Assembly (NCBI RefSeq): GCF_030406045.1
Contig: NZ_CP128988.1
Location: 2,567,001 to 2,631,000 of the forward strand
DNA from: Thiohalobacter sp. IOR34
Lineage (GTDB): Bacteria > Pseudomonadota > Gammaproteobacteria > Thiohalobacterales > Thiohalobacteraceae
Length of the DNA stretch: 64,000 bases
Reading direction: 5' to 3'
Below are positions 42,869 to 52,485 of this stretch, in pieces (position 1 is the first letter of the stretch; each line of letters begins with the position of its first letter). The notes below the pieces were generated by a model. The model was given only the letters and a program-made list of their open reading frames with translations, had not been told where the DNA came from and did not search any database. A program made the translations under genes and the position numbers.

Positions 42869-44236
42869 ATGTATGAAGCCTTCTATGGTCTGAAAGAGAA
42901 GCCCTTCTCGCTGCTGCCCGATCCGGCTTTTCTCTATTTCAGCAAGAAGCACCGCATGGCCTTCACCATGCTCGAATACGGCCTGGCCAACCAGGCCGGC
43001 TTCACCGTCATCAGCGGCGGCATCGGCACCGGCAAGACCACCCTGATCCGCCATCTGCTCAACAACATGGCGCAGGACACCACGGTCGGCCTGATCTCCA
43101 ACACCCACCAGTCCTTCGGCGAGCTGCTGCAGTGGATCCTGCTCGCCTTCGACCTGGAACATGCCGGCAAGGACAAGGTGGAGATGTACCAGGCCTTCGT
43201 CGACTTCATGATCGATGAATACGCCCGCGGCCGGCGCACCGTGCTGATCGTCGACGAGGCGCAGAACATGTCGCCGGAGACGCTGGAGGAGCTGCGCATG
43301 CTGTCCAACGTCAATGCCGACAAGGACCAGGTGCTGCAGGTGATCCTGGTCGGCCAGGAGGAACTGCGTGCCACCCTGCGCCGCCCCGAGCTGACCCAGT
43401 TCGCCCAGCGCATCGCCGTCGACTACCAGCTCACCCCGCTCACCGCCGAGGACACCCGCGGCCTGATCCGCCACCGGCTGGAGGTCGCCGGCGGCTCGCC
43501 GGCGCTGTTCACCGAGGGCGCCTGCCAGGTGGTCCATCATTACAGCGGCGGCACGCCGCGGCTGGTCAACCTGCTCTGCGACCTGGCACTGGTCTACGGT
43601 TTCGCCGAGCAGCGCGAACGCATCGACGCCGCGCTGATGAACGAGGTGGCGCTGGAGAAACAGGCCGGTGGCATCTTCCCGGCAGCGGATCCGCTGAACG
43701 AACTGCCGCCCGACGACCCGGCCGCGGCCGGGGAGGAGACGGCCAGCCCGCTGCCGGACGGCGAGAGCCTGCCCCGGGCCGGCGCCCTGAGCAAGACCGA
43801 CAGGCCGGCGCCGCAGGGCGAAGGGTGTGCCGCCGAAGGCCCCGATCCGGCACTGCTGCCGGAACAGCCGCTGCGCATCGCCCTGGCGGGCGAATCCGCC
43901 GAGCTGCGCCGCCACCTGCGCGAACTGGTCGCCCCCTACCGCATCGAGGTCGCCGCCGAACTGGCGCTGGACGCGCTGGCCGGCGAACAGCTCGATCCGG
44001 CCGGCATCGACCTGCTGCTGATCGACATGGATGACGACAACGAGGCATGCACCGGCGCCCTCTGCGACCTGATCGGCGACTGGAACATCCCGGTGCTGTT
44101 CAACGACAGCCAGCTCACCCGGGCCAGTCTGGAGGGCAGGGAACCCGGCTTCGGCAACAAGCTGGTCGCCAAGCTGCTCTCCCTGCTGCAGCCGGAAGGC
44201 ACCACGCCCACCACGCGGCACTCCGAGTCCGCCTGA
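42869..44236 (+). CDS. ExeA-like AAA ATPase with C-terminal receiver-like extension
   Basis: The 455-residue protein starts MYEAFYGLKEKPFSLLPDPA, typical of the ATPases encoded in XrtA/PEP-CTERM loci. Walker A is ISGGIGTGKTTLIRHLLNNM (~residues 49-68) and Walker B is RRTVLIVDEAQNMSPETLEE (~128-147), with sensor motif FAQRIAVDYQL. After an acidic Pro-rich linker (~270-330), residues ~335-440 form an extra domain (PLRIALAGESAELRRHLREL ... DLLLIDMDDDNEACTGALCD) that looks like a degenerate response-regulator receiver. Such a fusion is unusual for the family. The gene ends 7 bp before the VanZ gene. Confidence 0.88.
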   Translation: MYEAFYGLKEKPFSLLPDPAFLYFSKKHRMAFTMLEYGLANQAGFTVISGGIGTGKTTLIRHLLNNMAQDTTVGLISNTHQSFGELLQWILLAFDLEHAGKDKVEMYQAFVDFMIDEYARGRRTVLIVDEAQNMSPETLEELRMLSNVNADKDQVLQVILVGQEELRATLRRPELTQFAQRIAVDYQLTPLTAEDTRGLIRHRLEVAGGSPALFTEGACQVVHHYSGGTPRLVNLLCDLALVYGFAEQRERIDAALMNEVALEKQAGGIFPAADPLNELPPDDPAAAGEETASPLPDGESLPRAGALSKTDRPAPQGEGCAAEGPDPALLPEQPLRIALAGESAELRRHLRELVAPYRIEVAAELALDALAGEQLDPAGIDLLLIDMDDDNEACTGALCDLIGDWNIPVLFNDSQLTRASLEGREPGFGNKLVAKLLSLLQPEGTTPTTRHSESA

Positions 44237-44243
44237 AGCCGGC

Positions 44244-44642
44244 ATGCCCGCGCTGCTCTTCCATCTGGTCCGGCCGCTGAGCGCAGTCCTGGCCCTGGCC
44301 TGGATGATCGTTCTCTACCAGCTCTCCGCCCAGAGCAGCGTCTCCATGCCGCTCGACTTTCCTGGCGAGGACAAGCTCTACCACGCCATCGCCTATGGCC
44401 TGCTGGGGGCGCTGTACCTGTTCAGCCTGGCACCGCACCGGACCGGCTTCAGCCGCCGCCAGGCCCTGCTCGCCGCCCTGCTCGCCGTGCTCTACGGCCT
44501 GTCGGACGAATGGCACCAGGGCTTCGTCCCCGGCCGGGTCACCGACCCCCTGGACGTGCTGGCCGATGCCAGCGGCGCCCTGCTGTTCGCCTTCGCCGCC
44601 CGCTGGCTGAGCCGCGGCTGGTACCCGCCGGCAGTAGCGTAG
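44244..44642 (+). CDS. VanZ-family membrane protein
   Basis: The 132-residue protein starts MPALLFHLVRPLSAVLALAW and has four predicted transmembrane helices. It carries the VanZ signatures GEDKLYHAIAYGLLGALYLF and YGLSDEWHQGFVPGRVTDPL followed by DVLADASGALL. VanZ homologues commonly accompany exopolysaccharide loci; the biochemical role is unknown. It is 7 bp from the ATPase gene and is the last gene of the locus visible here. The stop codon TAG at 44640 lies within the first GTAGGAGCGG of the following REP array, another case of a repeat end forming a stop. Confidence 0.88.
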   Translation: MPALLFHLVRPLSAVLALAWMIVLYQLSAQSSVSMPLDFPGEDKLYHAIAYGLLGALYLFSLAPHRTGFSRRQALLAALLAVLYGLSDEWHQGFVPGRVTDPLDVLADASGALLFAFAARWLSRGWYPPAVA

Positions 44643-45036
44643 GAGCGGCCTCCAGGCCGCGATCAAGGTGCATCAACCGCCATTCTCAGGCGGAATCGGC
44701 GATGGCCACGAAACCCGCGAAATCCACGAAAAGGTCGATGGCCACGGAATCCTCGCGCCGCCACGGCGGCAATCGCGGCGTGGACGCCGCTCCTACAGAC
44801 AGGGCCTGGCGGCACGATTTTTTGTAGGAGCGGCCTCCAGGCCGCGATCAAGGTGCATCAACCGCCATTCTCAGGCGGAATCGGCGATGGCCACGAAACC
44901 CGCGAAATCCACGAAAAGATTGATGGCCACGGAATCCTCGCGCCGCCACGGCGGCAATCGCGGCGTGGACGCCGCTCCTACAGACAGGGCATGACGGCGC
45001 GATTCATTGTGTAGGAGCGGTCCCCAGGCCGCGATA
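44640..45036. repeat. Array H: duplicated REP + 9-mer composite unit
   Basis: A ~183-bp composite is tandemly duplicated almost exactly (44640-44822 and 44823-45005). Its order is forward REP (GTAGGAGCGGCCTCCAGGCC), 9-bp-period repeats (GGCCACGAAACCCGCGAAAT, GATGGCCACGGAATCC) and inverted REP (CGCGGCGTGGACGCCGCTCC). A lone forward unit, GTAGGAGCGGTCCCCAGGCC, follows next to cysQ. REP and 9-mer elements are therefore amplified together here. Confidence 0.92.
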
Positions 45037-45038
45037 GC

Positions 45039-45837
<799 letters not shown>

Positions 45838-45845
<8 letters not shown>

Positions 45846-46395
45846 TGTTCTTCATCCTCTCTCGCACCAGAAACAGCGCGGCGATACTGCGCGCCTCGGT
45901 GAAGTCGTCCCGCGCCAGCAGCGCATCCAGCTCGGCGAGCGGCCAGGAGACGATCTCCATGTCCTCGGGCTCATCGCCCGGTTGTCTTTCCTCGTACAGA
46001 TCCTCGGCCAGCACCAGATGGGTGAGGTGGCCGAAATAGCCGGGGGCCACGGTCACCGAATGCAGCGGCGTCAGCTTGCGCGCCCCGTAGCCGATCTCCT
46101 CCTTCAGCTCGCGGTCGGCGGTCGCCAGGGGATCCTCGCCGGCCTCGATCCGCCCCTTGGGGAACCCCAGCTCGTAGCGCTCGGTGCCAGCGGCGTACTC
46201 GCGCACCAGCAGCAGCGTTTCGGCATCCCGCATCGGCACCACCAGAACGGCGCCCGCACCGGAGCCGCGCAGGCGTTCATACTGCGTCTCCACGCCGTTG
46301 GAGAAGCGCAGATCCAGTTGCTGGATCTCGAACAGGCGGCTGCGGGCGAGGGTCGTGACCCTGAGAATCTGGGGCAGTTCGGGCATCCGCGGCAT
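45838..46395 (-). CDS. nudE: ADP compounds hydrolase (Nudix)
   Basis: NudE hydrolyses ADP-ribose, NADH and diadenosine polyphosphates. The 185-residue product (start MPRMPELPQILRVTTLARSR at 46395; a second ATG at 46386 is equally plausible) contains the complete Nudix box GRIEAGEDPLATADRELKEE followed by IGYGA, preceded by AGTERYELGFPK. GYFGHLTHLVLAEDL is typical of NudE. It overlaps cysQ and is followed upstream by yrfG across a repeat region, matching the usual yrfG-nudE-cysQ neighbourhood. Confidence 0.94.
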
Positions 46396-46439
46396 TGTAC
46401 CCGAAATCCGTGCGGAACCGTGGCGGTGGCCGTCGTACC

Positions 46440-47117
46440 CCGATCGCGGCCTGGAGGCCGCTCCTACAAGAAATCTCGCCGCCATACCCGTAGGAGCGGT
46501 CTCCAGGCCGCGATTGCCACCGCCGCGGCGCGTGGATTCCGTGGCCATCGATCTTTTTATGGGTTTCGCTGGTTTCGTGGCCATCCCAGGTTCCGCCTGA
46601 CGAGGCCGCCTCGGTTGATACCCCCCGATCGCGGCCTGGAGGCCGCTCCTACAATGCTTTCCGTGGATTCCGTGGCCATCGATCTTTTCGTGGGTTTCGC
46701 GGGTTTCGTGGCCATCGTAGGTTCCGCCTGACGACGGCGGGTAATGCCACCTCGATCGCGGCCTGGAGGCCGCTCCTACAATGTTTTCCGTGGATTCCGT
46801 GGATTCCGTGGCCATCGATCTTTTTCGTGGGTTTCGCGGGTTTCGTGGCCATCGTAGGTTCCGCCTGACGACGGCGGGTAATGCCACCTCGATCGCGGCC
46901 TGGAGGCCGCTCCTACAATGTTTTCCGTGGATTCCGTGGCCATCGATCTTTTTCGTGGGTTTCGTGGCCATCGCCGGTTCCGCCCGACGACGGTGGACGA
47001 TGCCCGCCCTTCGATCGCGGCCTGGAGGCCGCTCCTACAATGTTTTCCGTGGATTCCGTGGCCATCGACCTTTTCGTGGGTTTCGTGGATTTCGTGGCTA
47101 TCGCCAATTCCGCCTGA
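46440..47117. repeat. Array I: five tandem copies of a REP + 9-mer composite
   Basis: Copies start near 46441, 46626, 46753, 46890 and 47011. Each has an inverted REP unit (CGATCGCGGCCTGGAGGCCG) followed by TTTTCCGTGGATTCCGTGGC, CATCGATCTTTTTCGTGGGT, TTCGTGGCCATC and a closing GGTTCCGCCTGACGACGGCG. One forward REP unit is present at 46491. The spacing of 120-185 bp and the conserved internal sequence show head-to-tail amplification of a fused REP/9-mer element. No gene. Confidence 0.92.
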
Positions 47118-47133
47118 CGGCAGCGGACGGGTC

Positions 47134-47790
47134 CTATAGCCCGGCCAGCAGCTCCTCGAAGCCGTCGATGGCCTCGAAATCATCCGTGTCCCGGTCCGGA
47201 CCGCGGGTATCGGGACGGCGCACCGCGAGCAGGTGGCGGATGCCGTACTGCCGCGCCGAGCGCAGCACCGGCAGGCTGTCGTCGATCAACAGACTGCGCT
47301 CGCGGTCGAAGGGTTCACGTTCGTTCAGCCAGACCCAGAAGCTCGGATCCTCCTTCGGCTGTCCATAGTCGTGGGCGCAGATCAGCCGGTCGAAGTGGCC
47401 GCCGAGACGGGTCTTCTGCATCTTCAGATCGAGCGCCTTCTGGTGGGCGTTGGTGACCAGGACGATGCGCTTGCCGCGCGCCCGGGCGCGGTCGAGAAAG
47501 TCGGTGACGTGCGGATGGACCTGGATCAGGTGCTCGACCTCGCGCTTCAGCTCGGCGATGTCGAGATCCAGCACCTCGCTCCAGTAGTCGACGCAGTACC
47601 ATTCCATGGTCCCTTCCACGGCCTGGAAACGCGGAAAGAGCTGCTGCTTGGCATGCTCGGCTTCGAGGCCGTGCTTTTCGGCATAGCGCAGCGGCACGTG
47701 TTCGCGCCAGAAATGGTTGTCGAAATGCAGGTCGAGCAGGGTGCCGTCCATGTCGAGCAGGACGGTATCGATGGTGTTCCAGGGCAACAT
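47134..47790 (-). CDS. yrfG: GMP/IMP nucleotidase, HAD superfamily (YrfG type)
   Basis: YrfG dephosphorylates IMP and GMP. The 218-residue product begins at 47790, MLPWNTIDTVLLDMDGTLLD, with HAD motif I DMDGT. It continues DLHFDNHFWREHVPLRYAEK, motif II in RIVLVTNAHQKALDLKM, the Lys/PKEDPSFW segment YGQPKEDPSFWVWLNEREPF and motif IV SLLIDDSLPVLRSARQYG. Extension upstream of 47790 is REP sequence. It sits upstream of nudE on the same strand. Confidence 0.93.
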   Translation of the reverse strand: MLPWNTIDTVLLDMDGTLLDLHFDNHFWREHVPLRYAEKHGLEAEHAKQQLFPRFQAVEGTMEWYCVDYWSEVLDLDIAELKREVEHLIQVHPHVTDFLDRARARGKRIVLVTNAHQKALDLKMQKTRLGGHFDRLICAHDYGQPKEDPSFWVWLNEREPFDRERSLLIDDSLPVLRSARQYGIRHLLAVRRPDTRGPDRDTDDFEAIDGFEELLAGL

Positions 47791-47869
47791 GGGGCCATGA
47801 TAGCAGGGACCCTGGACCCACCACAGCCGGTCATGCTGCGCATGGTTCCACCCTGCGGGCCGTGTGCAG

Positions 47870-48243
47870 GCGGTCACCAGGCCGCGAAAGGGATGCGGGC
47901 GAATCGCGGCCGGGAGGCCGCTCCTACGGGGGGCACGGCGGCACGATTTGTCGCAGGAGCGGTCGCCAGGCCGCGGCAGGGACACCACCCATTCGCGGCC
48001 GGGAGGCCGCTCCTACGGGGGGCGCGGCGGCACGATTTGTCGCAGGAGCGGTCGCCAGGCCGCGGCAGGGATACCACCCAATCGCGGCCGGGAGGCCGCT
48101 CCTACAGGGGGCGCGGCGGCACGATTTGTCGTAGGAGCGGTCGCCAGGCCGCGATCAGGGATACCACCCAATCGCGGCCGGGAGGCCGCTCCTACGGGGG
48201 GCGCGGCGGCACGATTTGTCGCAGGAGCGGTCGCCAGGCCGCG
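47870..48243. repeat. REP/BIME array J
   Basis: About nine units with a period of ~92 bp: inverted CGCGGCCGGGAGGCCGCTCC and forward GCAGGAGCGGTCGCCAGGCC, in which the GTAGG core reads GCAGG in most copies. The spacer GGGGGGCGCGGCGGCACGAT is array-specific. The spread of GCAGG along the array is another sign of homogenisation or tandem amplification. The array fills the gap between yrfG and the YkgJ-type gene. Confidence 0.92.
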
Positions 48244-48244
48244 A

Positions 48245-48655
48245 TCAGGGGGACTCGAAGCGCTGCTCCCAGCGCCGGAAGCGACGGCGGCAATAGGCGA
48301 GCAGGCTCTCGTAGCCGTCGAAGAACAGCTCGAAGCCTTCCTCGGCGGGCGCATCGAACTCGCAGTAGTCGTTGGAATAGTCGCGGCACAGTTGAGGCCG
48401 CGTGGCGTAGATGCCACAGCGCCCGTCCGCTTCCAGAAAGCGGCAGGGGCTGTTGATCAACAGGTACCAGCCGCTGCTGTCCCGGTAGGCCTGCACGTCG
48501 CGGTGGGCGAGCTGCCACAGCAAATGATCGAAATCGTCCCGAGAGCGCGGTCCCGGGATCTTCTGGGTGATGTAGGTGCAGCACTTGGTGCCCGGGCAAT
48601 GGCTGCACTTGGTCTCGGGCGTGAGGCGAACCTTCTTCTTTCTGCTCTTGGCCAT
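48245..48655 (-). CDS. YkgJ-family cysteine cluster protein
   Basis: The 136-residue product starts MAKSRKKKVRLTPETKCSHC (48655). It has the metal-binding Cys cluster of the YkgJ/CxxCxxCC family: CSHCPGTKCCTYITQ near the N-terminus and SPCRFLEADGRCGIYATRPQ with LCRDYSNDYCEF further on. The Cys residues are expected to bind zinc or an iron-sulfur cluster. The biochemical function is unknown. Its stop is at the edge of REP array J. Confidence 0.9.
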   Translation of the reverse strand: MAKSRKKKVRLTPETKCSHCPGTKCCTYITQKIPGPRSRDDFDHLLWQLAHRDVQAYRDSSGWYLLINSPCRFLEADGRCGIYATRPQLCRDYSNDYCEFDAPAEEGFELFFDGYESLLAYCRRRFRRWEQRFESP

Positions 48656-48724
48656 GGATGCGTGCACGGGCTAGGCGGAGGCGCAAGTATAGCAGGCGAT
48701 GGCAACCCTGCCTCGGGGGATTGC

Positions 48725-48962
48725 CATCGCGGCCTGGAGGCCGCTCCTACGGGGCCTGGCGGCACAATTTTTTGTAGGAGCGGTCGCCAGGCCGCGATGG
48801 GATTACCACCGTCGTCAGGCGGAACCGACGATGGCCACGAAACCCACGAAACGGTCGATGGCCACGGAATCCACGTAAAGCATCGTAGGAGCGGCCTGGA
48901 GGCCGCTCCTACGGGGCATGGCGGCGCGATTTTTTGTAGGAGCGGGCTCCAGGCCGCGATTT
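48725..48962. repeat. Array K: REP units with 9-mer repeats (YkgJ-gspN gap)
   Basis: Five to six REP units (CGCGGCCTGGAGGCCGCTCC, GTAGGAGCGGTCGCCAGGCC, GTAGGAGCGGCCTGGAGGCC and GTAGGAGCGGGCTCCAGGCC) surround one 9-mer stretch, GGCCACGAAACCCACGAAAC (48833-48880), preceded by CGTCGTCAGGCGGAACCGAC. It lies just downstream of gspN and could act as a 3' stabiliser or terminator for the gsp operon. Confidence 0.88.
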
Positions 48963-48985
48963 CCCCACGGCGGGCAATGCCGCCT

Positions 48986-49732
48986 CTACCACTGGAACCG
49001 TCCCTGGCGCTCGAGGCGGTGGCGGCCGGCGGCATCGGGGCGGCCGAGCAGGCCGAGGGTGTCGACCAGGCCGGCATCGGCGCCGGGGCGCGCGCGCAGT
49101 TGCAGGTCGATGCCGTAACCATGGTCGGGCGCCAACCAGGCACTGCCCACCACCTCCAGCGGGCCGCCGTCGTCCTGGATACGGGCGCGCAGCCGCCGCT
49201 GGGGATCGACGTCCAGCCGCGCCTGGAGGTTGCCAAGCGCCAGCTGCAGCGGCGCGCGCAGCGCCGCGTCTTGCCAGCGCAGTCGACCGTCGAGCTGCAG
49301 CGGCCAACCGGCCTCGAACTCGGCCAGCTCGACATCCAGCCGCAGCTCCCCGCCAAGGCGCACCCCGCCCCAGGGCAGCGCCGGCAATCCGGCCGCATCC
49401 TGGGTCCATGCCAGATCCCGCAGATAGCCATCGCCGGCCAATCCGTGCCCGAGGCGCGCCCTTGCGCTGCCACCGGGCATCTGGATTGCCAGGTCATATT
49501 CGAGGCGCCCGCCGAGCAACGCCAGCGGCCGCAGCGACCAGAGCAACGGCCCGCCGCGCAGACTGCCGGCCTGCCACTGCGCGGCACTGCCCGCCCAGAC
49601 GCTGCCCGTCACCTCAGCGAGATGCAGCCACTCGGGCAGCAGCGGCAGCAACTGCCGGGCCGGCAGGGTCGCCAGCAGGAACAGAAGGTAGAGCAGGAAC
49701 GCCGGCAACAGGCGGCGCAGCAGGCGTCTCAT
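48986..49732 (-). CDS. gspN: Type II secretion system protein N
   Basis: GspN is an inner-membrane-anchored accessory protein of the type II secretion system. The 248-residue product has an N-terminal membrane helix, LLPAFLLYLLFLLATLPARQ, and a periplasmic beta-rich domain with the family hallmarks LTGSVWAG-like (EVTGSVWAGSAAQWQ) and GLVDTLGLLGRPDAAGRHRL near the C-terminus. It starts inside the gspM stop (ATGA) and is the last gene of the gspG-N operon. Confidence 0.9.
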   Translation of the reverse strand: MRRLLRRLLPAFLLYLLFLLATLPARQLLPLLPEWLHLAEVTGSVWAGSAAQWQAGSLRGGPLLWSLRPLALLGGRLEYDLAIQMPGGSARARLGHGLAGDGYLRDLAWTQDAAGLPALPWGGVRLGGELRLDVELAEFEAGWPLQLDGRLRWQDAALRAPLQLALGNLQARLDVDPQRRLRARIQDDGGPLEVVGSAWLAPDHGYGIDLQLRARPGADAGLVDTLGLLGRPDAAGRHRLERQGRFQW

Positions 49733-50223
49733 GAAGCGCCGGCGTCCAGGGTCAGGCGGACATCGACCCGCCCCGCCGCCTTGGCGCGTTCCACGCTGAT
49801 GGCATGGACGCGGATACCGAACTGCCGACCGGCCTGCGCCAGCCAGCGCACCAGGGCATCGAAGGGCACGTCCTCCAGCCGCAGCCGGACCCGCCCGCTG
49901 CCCTCGGGCTCGACCCGCTTGAGGCCGGTACCGAGACCGGCGCTGCGCGCCGACTGGTCGACCACCGCCAGCAGCGAGCGGCCACCAAGACCGGTGACCG
50001 TCCGCCCGCCCCCGGCCTGCCGCAGGCGCTTGACCTCGGCCGCGGCCTGGCGCATCCAGGCCTGTTGCTGGCGTTGTTCGGCAAGCTGCGCCTCCAGGCG
50101 CTGGACGCGGTCGGCCAAGGGCTGCCAGAGCAGGGCCCAGCCGAGCAGGATCAGCAGCAGACCGGTGCCGATCACCAGCGCCTGCTGTTCACGGGGACTG
50201 CGCCCCAGGAACCACTCCTTCAT
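49729..50223 (-). CDS. gspM: Type II secretion system protein M
   Basis: GspM is a single-pass inner-membrane component of the assembly platform that binds GspL. The 164-residue product starts MKEWFLGRSPREQQALVIGT, with membrane helix LVIGTGLLLILLGWALLWQP (~16-35), a short coiled coil (QRLEAQLAEQRQQQAWMRQA) and a periplasmic ferredoxin-like domain. Its ATG overlaps the gspL stop and its stop overlaps the gspN start, so L-M-N are translationally coupled. Confidence 0.93.
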   Translation of the reverse strand: MKEWFLGRSPREQQALVIGTGLLLILLGWALLWQPLADRVQRLEAQLAEQRQQQAWMRQAAAEVKRLRQAGGGRTVTGLGGRSLLAVVDQSARSAGLGTGLKRVEPEGSGRVRLRLEDVPFDALVRWLAQAGRQFGIRVHAISVERAKAAGRVDVRLTLDAGAS

Positions 50224-51437
50224 GCCCTGCCTCCCTGGATCCGCAGCTGGCCCTGCACCCGGCCGTCACCGGCCGTGGCGCTGGCGATCTCGACCCGCAG
50301 GCCGCGCGCCGCCAATTGCTGCTTGAGGCGGTCCAGCCGCTGCAGGTCGGGTGCGCTGAGCTTGAGGTCGAGCCGTCCGTCCCGGAAGCCGGCGCCCTCC
50401 AGCCGCACGCCGGGACTGGCTTTCAGCACCTCGCCGGTCGTCGCCAGCAGGGTCAGGAAACCGCTGTCGGCGGCCTGCCCCTGGCTGCGGCGCAGGGCCT
50501 CCAGCTGTTGGCGCATCTGCACCACGGGCTTCACCACCCGCCGCGCCCGGGGGAAGGTGTCGCGATAGATCTGTTCCTGCTCGGCGCGCAGCTCGGCCTG
50601 CTCGGCCTGCAGCCGCTGGTAGCGCAGGCCCAGCTCCGCCAGCCCGGTCACCGCCAGCGCCAGGGCCAGCAGGGCGACGGCCCGCCAGGGCCGCCACAAC
50701 TGGCCGAGGCGTTCGCGACGGTCGTAGTCGCCCTGCTGCAGGTCGATGAGATCCGCCTGGCCGAGACCGGCGGCCAGGCACTCCAGGGTGGTGTTGCAGT
50801 CCCGCGTCTCGCGCACCTCGATCACGGCCGGCAGTTCCGCCGGGGCACCGCGGGCCGGACGGTAGAGGCGCACAGCGAGGCGCGAGCCCGCCTCGCCCGT
50901 CAACAGGGTGGCCATGGCGGCCAGCATGTCCAGGTCACAGGCCAGGCCCTGGGCATCGTGCCCGCGCAGCAGGCAACGCGCGTTCTCCACCAGCAGCGAC
51001 CAGCCATCGGCCGGCGGCTCGAGCAACAGGGTCTCGGGATAGAGGGCATCGGGCTCGATACCGGCTGCGGCCAGCCGATCGCGCCAATCGTCCATCCGTT
51101 CGCGGGAAACCACCGCCACCGCCACCCGGCCCTCGGCGTCGCGCGGCCCGATGGCGAAATGCAGCCGCTCGACGTCCTCGGCGAGCTGCTCCTCCAGGGC
51201 ATAGGGCACGGCACGGCGCAGCCGGGCACTGCTCTGGGTGGGCACCCGGGCCCGGGTCAGCAGCACGGCATCGCCCGGCACCAGCACCAGGGTCCGCCGA
51301 CCGCTGGCCTGGGCGGCGAGCTGCGCCAGCGGGGCGGGCTGCGGCGGCGAAAGCAGGCGGCCGTCGCCACCGATCAGGGCATAGTCCACCTCGGCGCCGG
51401 GATCGGCGGCGAGCCGGATCAGCAATGTGTCAGTCAT
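50220..51437 (-). CDS. gspL: Type II secretion system protein L
   Basis: GspL links the cytoplasmic ATPase GspE to the inner-membrane platform. The 405-residue product starts at 51437 (MTDTLLIRLAADPGAEVDYA), after a GGGAGGG site. It has the cytoplasmic actin-like domain with RRAVPYALEEQLAEDVERLH, a membrane helix VALLALALAVTGLAELGLRY (~residue 255-275), a coiled coil and a periplasmic ferredoxin-like domain ending RVQGQLRIQGGRA. An upstream extension to 51785 overlaps gspK and is not used. About 110 bp of unique DNA separates it from gspK. Confidence 0.93.
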   Translation of the reverse strand: MTDTLLIRLAADPGAEVDYALIGGDGRLLSPPQPAPLAQLAAQASGRRTLVLVPGDAVLLTRARVPTQSSARLRRAVPYALEEQLAEDVERLHFAIGPRDAEGRVAVAVVSRERMDDWRDRLAAAGIEPDALYPETLLLEPPADGWSLLVENARCLLRGHDAQGLACDLDMLAAMATLLTGEAGSRLAVRLYRPARGAPAELPAVIEVRETRDCNTTLECLAAGLGQADLIDLQQGDYDRRERLGQLWRPWRAVALLALALAVTGLAELGLRYQRLQAEQAELRAEQEQIYRDTFPRARRVVKPVVQMRQQLEALRRSQGQAADSGFLTLLATTGEVLKASPGVRLEGAGFRDGRLDLKLSAPDLQRLDRLKQQLAARGLRVEIASATAGDGRVQGQLRIQGGRA

Positions 51438-51546
51438 ACCCTCCCCACCTCGAGATCGAACCAGCGGCCTTGTTATCGGTCCTCTTGGTATTCGTCGTTT
51501 GTCGCAGCCGCGTCTGGCTGCCGACCTTACCGGAAAGCCCCCGGCC

Positions 51547-52485
51547 TCACCAGTCCCCGCGGCTGCGCAGCAGGCAGCGCAGGCCCTTGGCATCGCGCTG
51601 CAGCAGGCTCTCAAGGCGGCGGCGGGCGGTACCCAGCTGCACCTCGGCCCGGAGCAGGAAGTACTGGCTGGAAACGGCCAGCCGGCCGGCGTCCAGCGTG
51701 CGGCCGGCGAACACCTCCTGGCGCAGGAAGGCATCGACCGATGCGTAGCCCTCGTCGCCGCGACCCTCGACCAGCTGCTCGGCATCCGCCGGGGTCAGCG
51801 CCGGATGCAGGGATTGCAGCACCAGGGCAGGGGCCGTGTTGACATTGATCGGGGTACGAGCCGGGAGGGCGGTGACATAGGGGGCCAGACGGCTCACCAC
51901 GGCGGCATCGAACCCCGCCACCAGGCGCAGTTCGGAGGGGCTGACCAGATGGCGGTTGGCAGCGCGGTAGGGCGGGGTGCGCAGCAGGTAGAGATCGTCC
52001 TCCGCCCCGCCGGGGAAGCGCGGCTCCAGATCCGCATCCATCCAGTCGAGCAACGCCAGGGCCAGGCCCGGATCGAGATCCAGCTGCTCCAGCAGCCGCC
52101 GGAACTGGGCCAGGTCGGGTTCGCTGGGCCGGCCATCGACCAGCAGGTTGTTGAGATTGAAGCGCCCCTGCTGGTCCTCGACGAAACCGGTCAGCATCCC
52201 GCCCTCCACGGCGAGCGGCATCAGCCGCCGCGCCCAGTCCTCGCCGAGGTGGTCGACCCGGTTCTCCTCCCGGTCGCGGCGCAGCACCACCCGCGCCCAG
52301 TCCTCCACGCCCAGCGCATAGGCCAGCGCCTGGTCGGCCTGCAGCAGGTTGGCGCTGCGCCGGATGTCGAGCTGCTGGCGGCTGGCCATGCCAACCGCGG
52401 CCACCGTGGCCAGCGCCACCACCAGCACGGCGGTGAGCAGGGCCACGCCGCGCTGGCGGTTCAGTCCGGCAGCCGGAACAGCCAT
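51547..52485 (-). CDS. gspK: Type II secretion system minor pseudopilin K
   Basis: GspK caps the pseudopilus tip with GspI and GspJ. The 312-residue product (start MAVPAAGLNRQRGVALLTAV at 52485; an ATG at 52500 is also possible) has the prepilin-like N-terminus RQRGVALLTAVLVVALATVA, lacking the Glu5 of other pseudopilins as is normal for GspK. The helix-hairpin-helix region TPINVNTAPALVLQSLHPAL and the calcium-site loop follow. It overlaps the gspJ stop by about 25 bases. Confidence 0.93.
   Translation of the reverse strand: MAVPAAGLNRQRGVALLTAVLVVALATVAAVGMASRQQLDIRRSANLLQADQALAYALGVEDWARVVLRRDREENRVDHLGEDWARRLMPLAVEGGMLTGFVEDQQGRFNLNNLLVDGRPSEPDLAQFRRLLEQLDLDPGLALALLDWMDADLEPRFPGGAEDDLYLLRTPPYRAANRHLVSPSELRLVAGFDAAVVSRLAPYVTALPARTPINVNTAPALVLQSLHPALTPADAEQLVEGRGDEGYASVDAFLRQEVFAGRTLDAGRLAVSSQYFLLRAEVQLGTARRRLESLLQRDAKGLRCLLRSRGDW

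Noticed and set aside
47864-50326. 820-residue plus-strand frame over REP array J, the YkgJ-type gene and gspN/gspM
   Set aside because: It starts in REP sequence and runs antisense to well-supported genes.
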